In this document: positions 11,649-21,280 of the stretch, piece after piece
How the letters are laid out: each line of letters opens with the position of its first letter
Position numbering within the stretch: position 1 is the first letter of the stretch
Origin: Hymenobacter jejuensis
Lineage (GTDB): Bacteria > Bacteroidota > Bacteroidia > Cytophagales > Hymenobacteraceae
Length of the DNA stretch: 64,000 nucleotides
Direction: 5' to 3'
Assembly (NCBI RefSeq): GCF_006337165.1
Contig: NZ_CP040896.1
Location: forward strand, 930,001 to 994,000
Position numbers and translations under genes: made by a program
Notes under the pieces: generated by a model
What the model was told of the DNA's origin: nothing
Seen by the model: only the letters and a program-made list of their open reading frames with translations
Database searches by the model: none

Positions 11649-12290
11649 ATATTTTGGTAGGGTGGAATAGGTTGGGCGCGTAGTAAGTATAAGCGAAAAG
11701 CCGTCGTGCTCCCTCCTGCTCCGTCCTGCTGCAAGTAGGTATTTCGCAATCAGCGGTTTACGTGCTTAAGTTTAGCCCCCGTGTAGTATCAAAGCGGGAG
11801 TAGTTTCTCATAAGGCTTCGCATTTCGTTAAAACTGTAAAAAGCCCAATTAGACCATTGGCTGGCTCATGCCTAGCTCCTGCGCTGCGCCAGCCGCTGCA
11901 CGTTAAATTGCGGCATGAGCGAGTTGGCTTCCACCGCGCGCCTGGCATTTTCCAGATACCCGGGCTTGCCTTCACGTATAGCCCTGCTGGTCGGCATCGG
12001 GGAGCGTAACGTCCGCTCATAGAGCAGGCTTCTAGGCGCTGCGCTATTGCAGCTCGGAGCCATTAGGTAGGGTATCAGACAACTTTGGGCCCCTTAGCAT
12101 GCAATGGGAAATGAACGGTCGGTTTCTTTCTGGTACTTAACCCTGGCCCTCCTCACTCTTGCTGCGAGTTTTGCTTATACGCTACCTCCCTACTGCTTCG
12201 GCCACTTAAGTTAAGCTACGGCACAATCCATTTACCTTGCTGGCATCGTAGCTTGGCTTATTTCTTGGGATGGATGCTGCCTTATCCTGT
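11649..12290. other. Intergenic region with a possible minus-strand coding fragment
   Basis: A 642-bp gap. On the minus strand, 11872-12063 contains a short frame with protein-like composition (KPGYLENARRAVEAN, MPQFNVQRLAQ) but with no recognisable start region or domain; it may be a gene fragment. Nothing else was recognised. Confidence 0.4.
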
Positions 12291-13445
12291 ATGCGCTTTT
12301 TATACTTGCTTTTACTAGTTTCTATGGTTTCCGGTCCGGCGGTGCTGCGCGCCCAAACCCTGCCGCCGGTGCCCCTGGCGGAGCCCGCATCGGCTCCAAA
12401 AGCCAAAGGCGACAAGCCCAGCTTTATCCCTTTCCCCATTGTGTTTTCGCAGCCCGAAACGGGGCTGGGCTACGGGCTGGCCGTGCTGCCGGTGTTTCGC
12501 TTGGGCCCTGACTCGGCCACGCGCAAGTCCAGCGCGCGACTTATTGGCTGGCGCACCCAGAAAAAACAGAGCCTGATCCAGCTCACCCACAGCATTTTTA
12601 CGCCGGGCGAGCGGTTCTTTATCGCCGGCGAGGCCAGCTTTTACAACCAGTTTCCGATCAATTATTACGGCTTCGGGCCCGAAACGCGGCTGGCCGACAA
12701 GTCGGTTATTCAGTACAAGGTCTTCATCTTTCAGGAACGGGCGCTGAAGCGGTTGGCTCCGGGCCTGTTTGCCGGCCTGCAGTACCGGCTGACCGATTTG
12801 CGCGACGTGCAAGTGAATGAGGGCATCGGAAACGACCCGCTCAACAGCCGTCTTTTCGACCGGCCTGCCCGCGAGTACCAGCAAAGTACCCGCGTTTCCG
12901 GCTTCGGCCCGGCCCTGCTCTACGATGCCCGCGACAACGTGCTGAGCACCTACCGCGGCAGCTACCTGGAGGTGTCGGCCCTGCTCAATGGCAGTGCCCT
13001 GGGCAGCGATTACCGCTTCAGCCGCTACTTGCTCGATGCCCGTCGCTTTCAACCCCTGACTTCCGACAACAAGACCATCCTGGGCGTGCAGCTCATAGGG
13101 CAGTTTCAGAGTGGCGAGGTGCCGTTTCGGGAGTTGGCCAACCTGGGTGGATCGAACCTGCTGCGCGGCTACTACGAAGGCCGTTACCGCGACCGGCAGC
13201 TGCTGGCGGCACAGGCCGAAGTCCGCCGCGTGTTGTTTGGCCGCTTCAACGGGGTGCTTTTCGTCGGGCTGGGGCAGGTCGGCAATACGTTCCGTGATTT
13301 CGGCAAAGGGGGCCTGAAGGCGGCCGGCGGGGCCGGCCTGCGCTTCCGCTTCAACCGCCGCGACCGCCTCAATGTGCGCCTCGACTACGGCGTGGAGCGC
13401 GGGGGCTCCAGCGGTGTGTATTTCAGCATTGGCGAGGCCTTCTAA
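12291..13445 (+). CDS. Omp85/BamA-type surface antigen outer-membrane barrel
   Basis: A 384-residue protein with a signal peptide (MRFLYLLLLVSM...) when started at the ATG at 12291. The mature region starts with the IPFPIVFSQPETGLGYG motif common to short Omp85-like barrels of Bacteroidota, continues with alternating beta-strand sequence, carries LGGSNLLRGYYEGRYRD (the family's (V/L)RGY/F strand motif) and ends in an aromatic residue. No POTRA domains are visible, so this is the barrel-only group. It is probably in the outer membrane; role unknown. The next gene follows after 11 bp, suggesting co-transcription. Confidence 0.85.
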   Translation: MRFLYLLLLVSMVSGPAVLRAQTLPPVPLAEPASAPKAKGDKPSFIPFPIVFSQPETGLGYGLAVLPVFRLGPDSATRKSSARLIGWRTQKKQSLIQLTHSIFTPGERFFIAGEASFYNQFPINYYGFGPETRLADKSVIQYKVFIFQERALKRLAPGLFAGLQYRLTDLRDVQVNEGIGNDPLNSRLFDRPAREYQQSTRVSGFGPALLYDARDNVLSTYRGSYLEVSALLNGSALGSDYRFSRYLLDARRFQPLTSDNKTILGVQLIGQFQSGEVPFRELANLGGSNLLRGYYEGRYRDRQLLAAQAEVRRVLFGRFNGVLFVGLGQVGNTFRDFGKGGLKAAGGAGLRFRFNRRDRLNVRLDYGVERGGSSGVYFSIGEAF

Positions 13446-13456
13446 AAACAGATTCT

Positions 13457-14047
13457 ATGTGGCTGCTCGCCTTCTTCTGGGCTCTTTATTTCGCCCTGCA
13501 TAGCCTGCTGGCCACTACTTGGCTCAAAGCCGCCGTGGCCCGACGCTGGCCCACGGCGGCGCGCTTCTACCGGCTGGCCTACAATCAACTATCGGTATGG
13601 GGCTTTTTGCTGTTATTTCGCTACCAAAGTCATCTTCCTGATAATCAGCTATTTGCAATTACACCGCTAGGACTTGGCATTGGCTGCGGGCTGCTAGCGG
13701 CAGGCGTGCTGGTAGCCGTGGCCGCGTTGCGCGGCTACGACCTGGCCGAGTTTGCGGGCTGGGCCTACGCGCGCCGCGGCCCAGCCGCTGCCGATGGCCC
13801 CTTGCGCACTGAGGGCCTAAACCGGCTGGTGCGCCACCCGCTCTACCTGGGCTTATTGTTGGGGTTGCTGGGGTTCTGGCTACTGGCGCCTACTGCCGTA
13901 CGCACCGTGTTTGTGGGGTGTAACCTGGCGTATCTGCTGGTAGGCACCCGGCTGGAAGAACGCAAGCTGGCCCAGCGTTTTGGGGCGGCCTATGCGCTTT
14001 ATCGGGCGCGCGTACCGCAGCTGCTGCCGCTGAAAAGACGAGCCTGA
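13457..14047 (+). CDS. Isoprenylcysteine carboxyl methyltransferase-like membrane protein (ICMT/PEMT family)
   Basis: A 196-residue protein with four to five hydrophobic segments. The C-terminal half has the ICMT/PEMT/NnrU signature: GPLRTEGLNRLVRHPLYLG followed by GTRLEERKLAQRFG and YRARVP, the SAM-binding and catalytic section of these integral membrane methyltransferases. The substrate in bacteria is unknown; prenylated-protein methylation is not implied. It is 11 bp downstream of the Omp85-like gene. Confidence 0.85.
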   Translation: MWLLAFFWALYFALHSLLATTWLKAAVARRWPTAARFYRLAYNQLSVWGFLLLFRYQSHLPDNQLFAITPLGLGIGCGLLAAGVLVAVAALRGYDLAEFAGWAYARRGPAAADGPLRTEGLNRLVRHPLYLGLLLGLLGFWLLAPTAVRTVFVGCNLAYLLVGTRLEERKLAQRFGAAYALYRARVPQLLPLKRRA

Positions 14048-14099
14048 GGGCAGTTAACCGACCTTAACCCAACATGCTATCCATCAGATGTTTATAACT

Positions 14100-14139
14100 A
14101 AAAAGCCATCCAGACGGCGTAGCGCCCGGATGGCTTTTT
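14100..14139. terminator. Bidirectional rho-independent terminator
   Basis: A perfect 12-bp stem (14100-14111 with 14128-14139) with an inner GGCG/CGCC extension, an A-run on the left and T-run on the right, between convergent genes. Confidence 0.85.
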
Positions 14140-14157
14140 AGTTGCTGGCTTAAGGAT

Positions 14158-14973
14158 TTACTTCTGCTCGTTGAGCGCCCAGTTGTAGGTCAGGTACTTG
14201 AGCGGGGCATCGGCGGCAACTTTTGGGCCGGCCGAATACTTGTTCAACGTCTTTTGGATGGTGTTGTCCCCTTTTTTGAAGTCGCCGGGATAGAAGTTGA
14301 AGATCTCCGACACCTGCGGCGCATTGGCAGGCGCGAGCTTGTTTTTGGCCGGGTCGTTGATAAAATCCCGGGCCTGGTCTTCGAGCTGCTGGTTGAGGCG
14401 GCTGCCCACGTAGGCCTCGCGGCGCAGCTTTGGGCACGACATGGCCGCGCAGACAAGAGCAAAGTGCACCCGGTATTCATTGAACTTGCGCCGGATCAGA
14501 CGCTGCTCCAGGTCGTTGAGCGAGTATTTTTCCTTGTCCAGACGAATAAAGCGCTGGTCCCATACGGTGTTTACCAGGGTTTTGTCGCCGCCGAGCTGGC
14601 GGATACTTTTCACCGGATAGCCGCGCAGCACCCGCTGGATAGTGAAGGCGTTGTAGGCATTCAGCCAGTAAGCGAGCTGGTCGTTTTGGCTCCACTGCTC
14701 GTTGGGCAACGTGTTGCTGACGGTGGTCAGGTAAGCGTTTAGCTTGCTGGAATCGGCCCGGAAGGCGCGGTAATTGACCATTCCCTGCTCATCCACATAC
14801 TTTTTCAGCAGCGCATCAAACGGCTCCTGGCTGATGGGCTTGGTGCCAGGCATCGTGGGGTTCAAATCTCTCAGGTAGCGCAGGTATTGGCAGCTGCCCA
14901 GCAGGGGCCAGGTGAGCAGCAGCGCCAGCACAATCAGCCGGGAAGAGTAGATAGAAAGCGGTTTCAGGTTCAT
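14158..14973 (-). CDS. DUF547 domain lipoprotein
   Basis: A 271-residue protein. The ATG at 14973 gives a lipoprotein signal with lipobox LLGSC (Cys28); the frame extends far upstream but overlaps the divergent receptor gene. The body matches the DUF547 pattern: YWLNAYNAFTIQRVL, LVCAAMSCPKL and the C-terminal FNFYPGDF and YLTYNWALNE. DUF547 proteins are widespread, probably membrane-anchored, and of unknown biochemical role. It is divergent from the TonB-dependent receptor. Confidence 0.88.
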   Translation of the reverse strand: MNLKPLSIYSSRLIVLALLLTWPLLGSCQYLRYLRDLNPTMPGTKPISQEPFDALLKKYVDEQGMVNYRAFRADSSKLNAYLTTVSNTLPNEQWSQNDQLAYWLNAYNAFTIQRVLRGYPVKSIRQLGGDKTLVNTVWDQRFIRLDKEKYSLNDLEQRLIRRKFNEYRVHFALVCAAMSCPKLRREAYVGSRLNQQLEDQARDFINDPAKNKLAPANAPQVSEIFNFYPGDFKKGDNTIQKTLNKYSAGPKVAADAPLKYLTYNWALNEQK

Positions 14974-15183
14974 AGAAGCGAAAATCAAAAGAAAAAGGGT
15001 CAGAATCGGGGTACGCCACAAACCTACGCAGGAGCTTTTAGTTTGGATCCTGGTACGCCGGCCCGGGTTCAGGCGAGCATTTCTTTCTGCTCTTCCAACA
15101 ATCCGCCCGGCAGCAAGTGCCGTAGTTCTAGGCGCCGCGCCTGCACCGCAGCTTTCATTCCGTTTTTTATTTCCCCGTTTTTC

Positions 15184-18126
15184 ATGCTTCCAACCTCTAC
15201 TTTCTTCGGGCGGCTGCTTCCGGCTGCGGCCGTAGTCTGTGCCTTGGCTCCTGCCGCCCACGCTCAAAACGCGGCTTCAAGTTCGGTAACGGGCACCATT
15301 ACCGATGCCCAGGGTCAGCCTCTGGCGGGCGCTACGGTGGTGCTCAACCCCGGTCGCATTGGCACCGCTACCGACCGCAACGGCGCCTTTACGCTTGCGG
15401 CCCCGGCAGGCACCTATACCGCCACCGTATCGTACCTGGGATATAAGGTTGCTAATCAGACGATTACCGTAGGCGATGGTACTACGCCAGCGCTGAACGC
15501 CGCCCTGGCCCCCGACCCGCTGCTGATGGACGCGGTAGTCGTGACCGGCTCTTTCAACCCCCAGAGCAAGCTGGAAAGCGCCACCGCCGTGACCTCGCTT
15601 AACAACCGGCAGATTCAAAACCGGGTTTCGCGCGGCACGGCTGACCTGCTGATGGCCGTGCCGGGCTTCCGGGTGAACTCCGACGGCGGCGAGGCGGCCA
15701 ACTCCGTGTCGCCGCGCGGCCTGCCGGTAAATGCCGAGTCGGGCTTCGGGTTTTTGCAGCTTATGGAAGACGGCCTACCGATTCTGGAAGTCGGCTCGCT
15801 CACGTTTGCCAAGTCCGATATTCACTTCCGTGTCGATGAAACCATCGACCGGCTGGAGGTGCTGCGCGGGGGCTCGGCGGGCATTTTTGCCAATAACGCG
15901 CCCGGCGGCATCGTCAACTTTCTGAGCAAAACCGGCACCGGCGACAAAATCCACGGCATTGTGCGCCTTACCGGCGGCGACCAGGGCTTTCACTCCGACC
16001 GCACCGGCGCGGCCCAGCTTGGGGGCCTGCAGCGCTTCGACGCGAACGTGGGCGGCCCGATTGCCGGCACGGCGCTGCGCTTCAATATCGGCGGCTTTTA
16101 CCGCTACGACGTGGGCACCCGCTACGCCGGCTTCCCGGCCAACGTGGGCGGCGGCGTGAAAGCCAACGTGACCTACAACCTGAAAAATGGCTACGTGCGT
16201 CTCTACGGCAAGTACCTCAACGACCGGGTGGCCTACTACACCAGCATTCCCTACCAAAACTTGAACCACCCGCAGCAGATTCCGGGCGGCCCCGACTTTC
16301 ACCACGGCACGATGGAGTCGCAGTACCAGCAGGTTACCACCTTTCCCAACCCCTTCAACAACGGCCAGGGCGACCTGACCCGCAACCTGGCCGACGGCCA
16401 GCACACGCGCTACAAGGCCATTTCGTCGGAGGTGTTTTTTGATCTGGGCAACGGCTTCTCGCTCACCGACAACGCTCGCCTGCTGGACGCCAACCTGAGT
16501 ACCGACGGCGTGTACGACATTCAGCCGCCGGTGCCGGGCCTGGGCTTGGCTGCACAATATGCTGGTCTGAAAGCCTTTGGCGCGGGCACGCCACAGTTTT
16601 CCTACGCCGACGACCCGGCCCATACGCCCCTCAACATTGCCACCCTCAACGGCAATGGCCTGGTGAACATCGCCGGCATTTTCCCCGACGACAAGCCCGC
16701 GACCAACGCCATCAACAACCTGAAGCTGCAAAAAACGGTGGGCCAGCACCAGCTGACCGGGGGCTTCTACGCCAGCCGCTACACCATCAAGGAGCGGCTG
16801 AGCTATAACCTTGTGTTACAAGAAGTTGCCAACCGCCCCCGGTTGCTGAACATCATTATCCCTACGGCGGGGCCACTGTTCGGAGGCCAGCCGATTGAGG
16901 TCACGAAAAACGGCTTTCTGTACGAAAGCTACGGCAGCGGCATCCTGTTCAATTCCAGCAACACGACCCAGGTGCTGAGCTACTACGCCGGCGACCAGTG
17001 GCAGGCCACCGACAAGCTACGCCTCGACGGCGGGGTGCGGCTTGAAACCAGCCATGCGAAAGGCTACTCGCCCAAAACGGCCATTCTCAACCGCCCGGAT
17101 GCCACGTTTACCCCCTATCTGGGCGCTCCTTCGGCGGCCAACGGCTACGCCGGCTCCAACGGCGGCCTCGACGGGCAGTACCGGACCTTTTACGACAACC
17201 GCTTTTTGCAGAACATCAGCGACGTGCGCAGCTGGGACTTCAACTTCCGCACTTTCAATTACTCGCTGGGCGCCAACTACAAGCTCTCGGACAACGTGGC
17301 TGCCTATGCCCGCTACAGCAACTCGGGCGTGGCCCCTAGCAACGACCAATTTGCCTACGGCGTCAATCCGCGCGACCAGAACGTGACCATCCGCGGCGAG
17401 GTGCAGCGCGTGCTCCAGGCCGAAGCCGGCCTTAAAGTTGCTACTGCGCGCTTTAGTGCGGGCGTGGTACCTTTTTACAGCCGCAACAAGAATATTCCGT
17501 TCACGATCCAGACCTCCGATGCCAACGGCGGCCTGACCCTCGTGCCCCAGCGCGGCGACGTGGATAACCTGGGCGTAGAGCTGGAAACGACCTACTCGCC
17601 GGTGCAGGGCCTGACCCTGCGCGGTATCGGTACGGTGCAGCGGCCGCGCTTCCTCGATTTCAACATCCAGGTACCCTACGATCCGCAGACCCCGGCCAAA
17701 GCCGGCACCCAAATAATCAACCTCCGTGGCAACAAGCTGGAAGATACTCCCGACGTGCTGCTGGAAGGCGGTGCCGAGTACGCTTACCGGGGCTTTAGCG
17801 TATTTGCCAACTACCGCTGGTTTGGCGAGCGGTACGCTACCAAGCGCAACAACCTGCTACTGCCGAGCTACGGCGTGCTGTTTGGCGGCATCGTGTACGA
17901 CTTCACCGACGGCGCTCTGAAGGGCGCGCAGCTGCGTGTGCAGGGCTCTAACCTGCTTAACACCATTGGCTTTGGCGATGCCGCGGCCCGCAACGGCGAA
18001 AACTTCTCGGCCGAGTACCTCAAGGCCCAGGCCGCCAACGGCAAGACCAACGCCGAAAACGCTTACAACCTGGTGCGGCCCATTCTGCCGCGCAACATCA
18101 CGGCCAGCGTGGCCTACTCGTTTTAG
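15184..18126 (+). CDS. TonB-dependent outer-membrane receptor (siderophore-type)
   Basis: A 980-residue protein. The ATG at 15184 starts a signal peptide ending AHA-Q (about residue 27). Next come a carboxypeptidase-regulatory-like beta-sandwich (about 33-112, GTITDAQGQPLAGATV), the plug domain (about 118-235) and a large beta-barrel ending NITASVAYSF with a terminal Phe as required for Bam insertion. The overall pattern resembles FecA-type iron-complex receptors rather than SusC, and no SusD gene is adjacent. The ligand is unknown. It is divergent from the DUF547 lipoprotein; no Fur-like box was identified. Confidence 0.92.
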   Translation: MLPTSTFFGRLLPAAAVVCALAPAAHAQNAASSSVTGTITDAQGQPLAGATVVLNPGRIGTATDRNGAFTLAAPAGTYTATVSYLGYKVANQTITVGDGTTPALNAALAPDPLLMDAVVVTGSFNPQSKLESATAVTSLNNRQIQNRVSRGTADLLMAVPGFRVNSDGGEAANSVSPRGLPVNAESGFGFLQLMEDGLPILEVGSLTFAKSDIHFRVDETIDRLEVLRGGSAGIFANNAPGGIVNFLSKTGTGDKIHGIVRLTGGDQGFHSDRTGAAQLGGLQRFDANVGGPIAGTALRFNIGGFYRYDVGTRYAGFPANVGGGVKANVTYNLKNGYVRLYGKYLNDRVAYYTSIPYQNLNHPQQIPGGPDFHHGTMESQYQQVTTFPNPFNNGQGDLTRNLADGQHTRYKAISSEVFFDLGNGFSLTDNARLLDANLSTDGVYDIQPPVPGLGLAAQYAGLKAFGAGTPQFSYADDPAHTPLNIATLNGNGLVNIAGIFPDDKPATNAINNLKLQKTVGQHQLTGGFYASRYTIKERLSYNLVLQEVANRPRLLNIIIPTAGPLFGGQPIEVTKNGFLYESYGSGILFNSSNTTQVLSYYAGDQWQATDKLRLDGGVRLETSHAKGYSPKTAILNRPDATFTPYLGAPSAANGYAGSNGGLDGQYRTFYDNRFLQNISDVRSWDFNFRTFNYSLGANYKLSDNVAAYARYSNSGVAPSNDQFAYGVNPRDQNVTIRGEVQRVLQAEAGLKVATARFSAGVVPFYSRNKNIPFTIQTSDANGGLTLVPQRGDVDNLGVELETTYSPVQGLTLRGIGTVQRPRFLDFNIQVPYDPQTPAKAGTQIINLRGNKLEDTPDVLLEGGAEYAYRGFSVFANYRWFGERYATKRNNLLLPSYGVLFGGIVYDFTDGALKGAQLRVQGSNLLNTIGFGDAAARNGENFSAEYLKAQAANGKTNAENAYNLVRPILPRNITASVAYSF

Positions 18127-18247
18127 CCGTTGCGTTAGTCTTTGGCAATTAGGACTGTTTTTCAGGTTTCCAGGCTACTGTAAAAGCCACGGCTGGCCTT
18201 TGGGAAATCAAAAAAGCAGCCTTTTATTGCGTAAAATACTAGTAACC

Positions 18248-19414
18248 ATGCACTTGCAGCTAGTCAGCACCCGTCAGCACGCACGCGAATTCCTGCGGTT
18301 TTCGGTGCGGCTGTACCAGCACGACCCCCACTACATCCGCCCCCTCGACCACGATCTCGAGCAGGTGTTTGACCCGCTGCAAAACAAGTTCTTCCGCTCG
18401 GGCGCGTTGTGCCGTTGGTTGCTGCTCGACGCCCAGGGCCGCACGCTGGGCCGGGTGGCGGCCTTCGTCAACGAGCGCACAGCCCGCACCTTCGAGCAGC
18501 CTACCGGCGGCATGGGCTTTTTTGAATGCGTGGATAATCAAGAGGCTGCTAACATGTTGCTCGATGCCTGTAAGCAATGGCTGGCGGCCCGCGGCATGCA
18601 AGCCATGGACGGCCCCATCAATTTCGGCGACCGCGACCGGTGGTGGGGCCTGCTCATCGACAACTTCGGCCCGCCAATTTACGCCCAGAATTACAATCCG
18701 CCTTACTACCGTCGGCTGCTCGAAACGTATGGGTTTCAGCTGTATTTCAACCAGTACACCTATTTTCGCAAGGTAGCCGCGCCGCTTTCGCCCGACTACC
18801 GGAGAAAGGCCAACCGGCTGTACGCCGACCCCGATTACAGCTTTGAGCACCTGCGCCTGCGCCAGCTAAGCAAGTACACCGAGGACTTCCGGCGGGTGTA
18901 CAACGCAGCCTGGGTCAAGCACTCGGGCGTGAAGGAGATGAGCCCGGAGCAGGCCCAGGGCATCATGCGCAAGCTGCGCCCCGTACTGGATGAGCGCATT
19001 TGCTGGTTTGCTTATTACAAAGGAGAGCCCGTCGGGTTTTTCATCGCCCTGCCCGAGCTCAACGAATTGTTTCGCCATGTGGGTGGCCGGCTCGACTGGT
19101 GGGGCAAGCTCAAGTTTGCGTACCACCGCTGGCGCGGGGCCGTTCGCACGATGACGGGCATTGCCTTCGGCATCGTGCCCGATCACCAGGGCAAGGACCT
19201 GGAAACGGCCTTTATTCTGGCCGCTTCCCAAATAGTGCAGGACCCGCGCCAGGTCACCTACGAGAACTTCGTAATGAACTGGATCGGCGATTTCAACCCC
19301 AAAATGATGACCGTGGCCGTGCGCGTCGGCGGCACCATCTGGCGCACCCACGCCACTTTTCGCTACCTGTTCGACCGCAAGCAGCCCTTTGAGCGGGCAC
19401 CAGAAATTGACTAA
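18248..19414 (+). CDS. GNAT-like N-acetyltransferase family protein
   Basis: A 388-residue cytosolic protein starting at the ATG at 18248; a longer open frame overlaps the receptor and is not used. The sequence has the features of the long GNAT-type proteins of Bacteroidota: GRVAAFVNER near residue 75, MDGPINFGDRDRWWGLL, NYNPPYYRRLLETYGF, and a C-terminal acetyltransferase-like GEPVGFFIALPELNE with FGIVPDHQGKDLE (an acetyl-CoA pyrophosphate-loop-like stretch). The acceptor substrate is unknown. Confidence 0.75.
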   Translation: MHLQLVSTRQHAREFLRFSVRLYQHDPHYIRPLDHDLEQVFDPLQNKFFRSGALCRWLLLDAQGRTLGRVAAFVNERTARTFEQPTGGMGFFECVDNQEAANMLLDACKQWLAARGMQAMDGPINFGDRDRWWGLLIDNFGPPIYAQNYNPPYYRRLLETYGFQLYFNQYTYFRKVAAPLSPDYRRKANRLYADPDYSFEHLRLRQLSKYTEDFRRVYNAAWVKHSGVKEMSPEQAQGIMRKLRPVLDERICWFAYYKGEPVGFFIALPELNELFRHVGGRLDWWGKLKFAYHRWRGAVRTMTGIAFGIVPDHQGKDLETAFILAASQIVQDPRQVTYENFVMNWIGDFNPKMMTVAVRVGGTIWRTHATFRYLFDRKQPFERAPEID

Positions 19415-19909
19415 GGCCCCTGTGCTCATTTGCGTTTTTTGCTCAGCCTCAAGGTGTTTATTGCCAGGCAACAAACAGCAAGAATCTGCTAAAGGGATGC
19501 TACATCACCCCAAAGCGAAAGGCTGCTTAACTTCGAACGGGCTTGCCAACTGGCAGCAGGAGTGGTTGGTCGTTCCACACAGGTTACTTCCCAATTTGAT
19601 TGGGCCTAAAGTCTGCTCAGTAATGCAGACGCGGCCTACTAAAGAGGTATAGCTCTACAGTAGCTGAGTGACGCTTGGCCGGAGCTTTTTTGCCGAACAG
19701 CACTCCCACGGCACCACCGCCGTCGATCGTGCGTATCCACAGAGGCACTTTTTCCGGGTACATCCAGTGATTGTGGCGCCCAGCTTAGAAAAGCCCCCGG
19801 CCGGCCTCAGCCATGCCAGAGAAATGGGTAAGCGAAGTTAGGGCTAGCAAAGTCAGCCGGCTAGTGAGCTGACCCTAATCATGTTCCCTTAGCTTTTCCT
19901 CGTTCAAAC
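19415..19909. other. Intergenic region, nothing recognised
   Basis: About 500 bp between the GNAT-like gene and the tRNA-Ser terminator. No open frame with coding character, no repeat matching elsewhere in the window and no known RNA was recognised. Confidence 0.5.
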
Positions 19910-19947
19910 AAAAAGCCCCGTTTCCGAGCTCGGAAACGGGGCTTTTT
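19910..19947 (-). terminator. Perfectly palindromic terminator downstream of tRNA-Ser
   Basis: A 38-bp perfect palindrome (19910-19928 with 19929-19947) with A5 and T5 ends. It lies 3 bp past the 3' end of tRNA-Ser(UGA) on the minus strand and can act on both strands. Its core matches the terminator at 1959-1993. Confidence 0.85.
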
Positions 19948-19950
19948 CTG

Positions 19951-20035
19951 CAGAGGAGGAGGGATTCGAACCCCCGGAGGTTTAACCCTCAACGGTTTTC
20001 AAGACCGCCGCAATCGACCACTCTGCCACTCCTCT
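19951..20035 (-). tRNA. tRNA-Ser (anticodon UGA)
   Basis: 85 nt. The acceptor arms AGAGGAG and CTCCTCT pair, with discriminator G. The D-arm region, a long class II variable arm and the GGTTCGAATCC T-arm are present. The anticodon loop CTTGAAA gives anticodon TGA, reading UCA-type serine codons. CCA is not encoded. It follows the second tRNA-Ser by about 60 nt. Confidence 0.95.
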
Positions 20036-20094
20036 GAATGGCTGTTCGCTTAAGATACTTGCAAAGGCTTTTCAGCGAACGAAAAAGCCAGTTG

Positions 20095-20181
20095 CAGAGA
20101 GGGGGGGATTCGAACCCCCGATACCCTTGCAGGTATAACGGATTTCGAATCCGTCGCATTCGACCACTCTGCCACCTCTCT
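20095..20181 (-). tRNA. tRNA-Ser (anticodon CGA)
   Basis: 87 nt. The acceptor arms AGAGAGG and CCTCTCT pair, with discriminator G, a class II variable arm and the GGTTCGAATCC T-arm. The anticodon stem ACGGA/TCCGT encloses loop TTCGAAA, anticodon CGA, reading UCG. CCA is not encoded. It lies upstream of tRNA-Ser(UGA) and is probably co-transcribed with it. Confidence 0.95.
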
Positions 20182-20338
20182 AAGGCCCCAATGAGTGGTT
20201 TGGGGACGACAAAAGTAGCAGGGCGCAGCACGCCGTGCAAGCCCGGCCCGGCAAATTTTTCCCTTTTCTACGTGAGCCAGCAGCTTGCGTGGAGGCTAGA
20301 GGCCAAGCGTTAAGCGTTACTTATTCGCTGTGAAGCCG

Positions 20339-21280
20339 TTACCGCACTTTCAATCTTCCGGTCACCGCGTCGATGCTGACGTTTACTTCAAAGCCCAAAA
20401 TCAGGGTCATACACACAAAGTCGAGCCACACCATGAAGCCTACCAACGCGCCTACCGACCCGTAGAAGTGGTTGTAGCTGTCGAAAATCTTGACGTAAAG
20501 GATGAACAGAAACGACACCAGGAAGATCAGCAACGTGGCCACTATTGCGCCCGCCGAAATGAAAGGCCATTTGTCGTGCACGGGCGGCACGTAGTAGTAC
20601 ACCAGGCATGTGGTCATCAGGAATAGCCCCACGACCGATCCGTACTTGATCAGGGCAATAAGCTGGCTGGTAAACTGCTCGGGCACTATTTCGTTAAACA
20701 CCAGATCATCAATGATATATGTACCAAAGAAGATACCAGCAATCGCAAACAGCAGCACGAAGGAAAGCACCACCGTCAGTAGCGTAGCGATCACGCGCTT
20801 GCGTAGGTAAGTACGGCGCTTGAACGAGGGGTACTTCTTCTCGAAGGCGTCCAGCAATGCCATGAGCCCGTTGGAGCTCAACACCAGCGCCGTGGCAAAT
20901 CCGAAGGAAAGCAAGCCGCCGTGCGGAATGTTCACGATGTCTTCGATGGTCGTGGCCGTGGCGGCGTACATTTCCTTGGGCATTAAGTCGCTCAGAAATT
21001 GCAAGATATCCACGTTCAGGTTCGGGACCGGGATGTACGGGATGAGTGTAAACAGGAAGATGATGGTCGGGAAAATGGCAATCGTGAAGTTGAACGCCAT
21101 GTAGCTCGCCCGCTTCGTGATGCTGTCGAGCTTGGCTTCCTGAATCATCCGATCCACGACATCGTACACCGAGGCGCGCCCTTCGGCAATGTGCAACCCC
21201 TTGAGCCACACGATAAACTTGCGGTACGTACGCCGCTTGCGCACGTCGGAAAACTGATAACGGCGAACGGGCAGATGCAT
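20339..21280 (-). CDS. YihY/BrkB family inner-membrane protein
   Basis: A 313-residue protein with six hydrophobic segments and the YihY family pattern: KRASYMAFNFTIAIFPTIIF at the first segment, SNGLMALLDAFEKKY, KRVIATLLTVVLSF, then VYYYVPPVHDKW and the C-terminal YGSVGALVGFMVWLDF. YihY/BrkB proteins (once misnamed ribonuclease BN) are polytopic inner-membrane proteins of uncertain function. Last gene of a probable minus-strand group mltG - hypothetical - thioesterase - yihY. Confidence 0.92.
   Translation of the reverse strand: MHLPVRRYQFSDVRKRRTYRKFIVWLKGLHIAEGRASVYDVVDRMIQEAKLDSITKRASYMAFNFTIAIFPTIIFLFTLIPYIPVPNLNVDILQFLSDLMPKEMYAATATTIEDIVNIPHGGLLSFGFATALVLSSNGLMALLDAFEKKYPSFKRRTYLRKRVIATLLTVVLSFVLLFAIAGIFFGTYIIDDLVFNEIVPEQFTSQLIALIKYGSVVGLFLMTTCLVYYYVPPVHDKWPFISAGAIVATLLIFLVSFLFILYVKIFDSYNHFYGSVGALVGFMVWLDFVCMTLILGFEVNVSIDAVTGRLKVR

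Noticed and set aside
14887-15183. Upstream extension of the TonB receptor frame
   Set aside because: It would overlap the DUF547 gene and puts the signal peptide at residue 100; the ATG at 15184 starts the signal peptide directly.
14974-15183. Cobalamin or other riboswitch upstream of the TonB receptor
   Set aside because: No conserved riboswitch core motif was visible in the 210-bp region.
14974-15267. Upstream extension of the DUF547 frame
   Set aside because: It overlaps the receptor gene and hides the lipoprotein signal; ATG 14973 is the natural start.
17936-18247. Upstream extension of the GNAT-like frame
   Set aside because: It lies in a different frame inside the receptor's 3' end; the family-like N-terminus begins at 18248.
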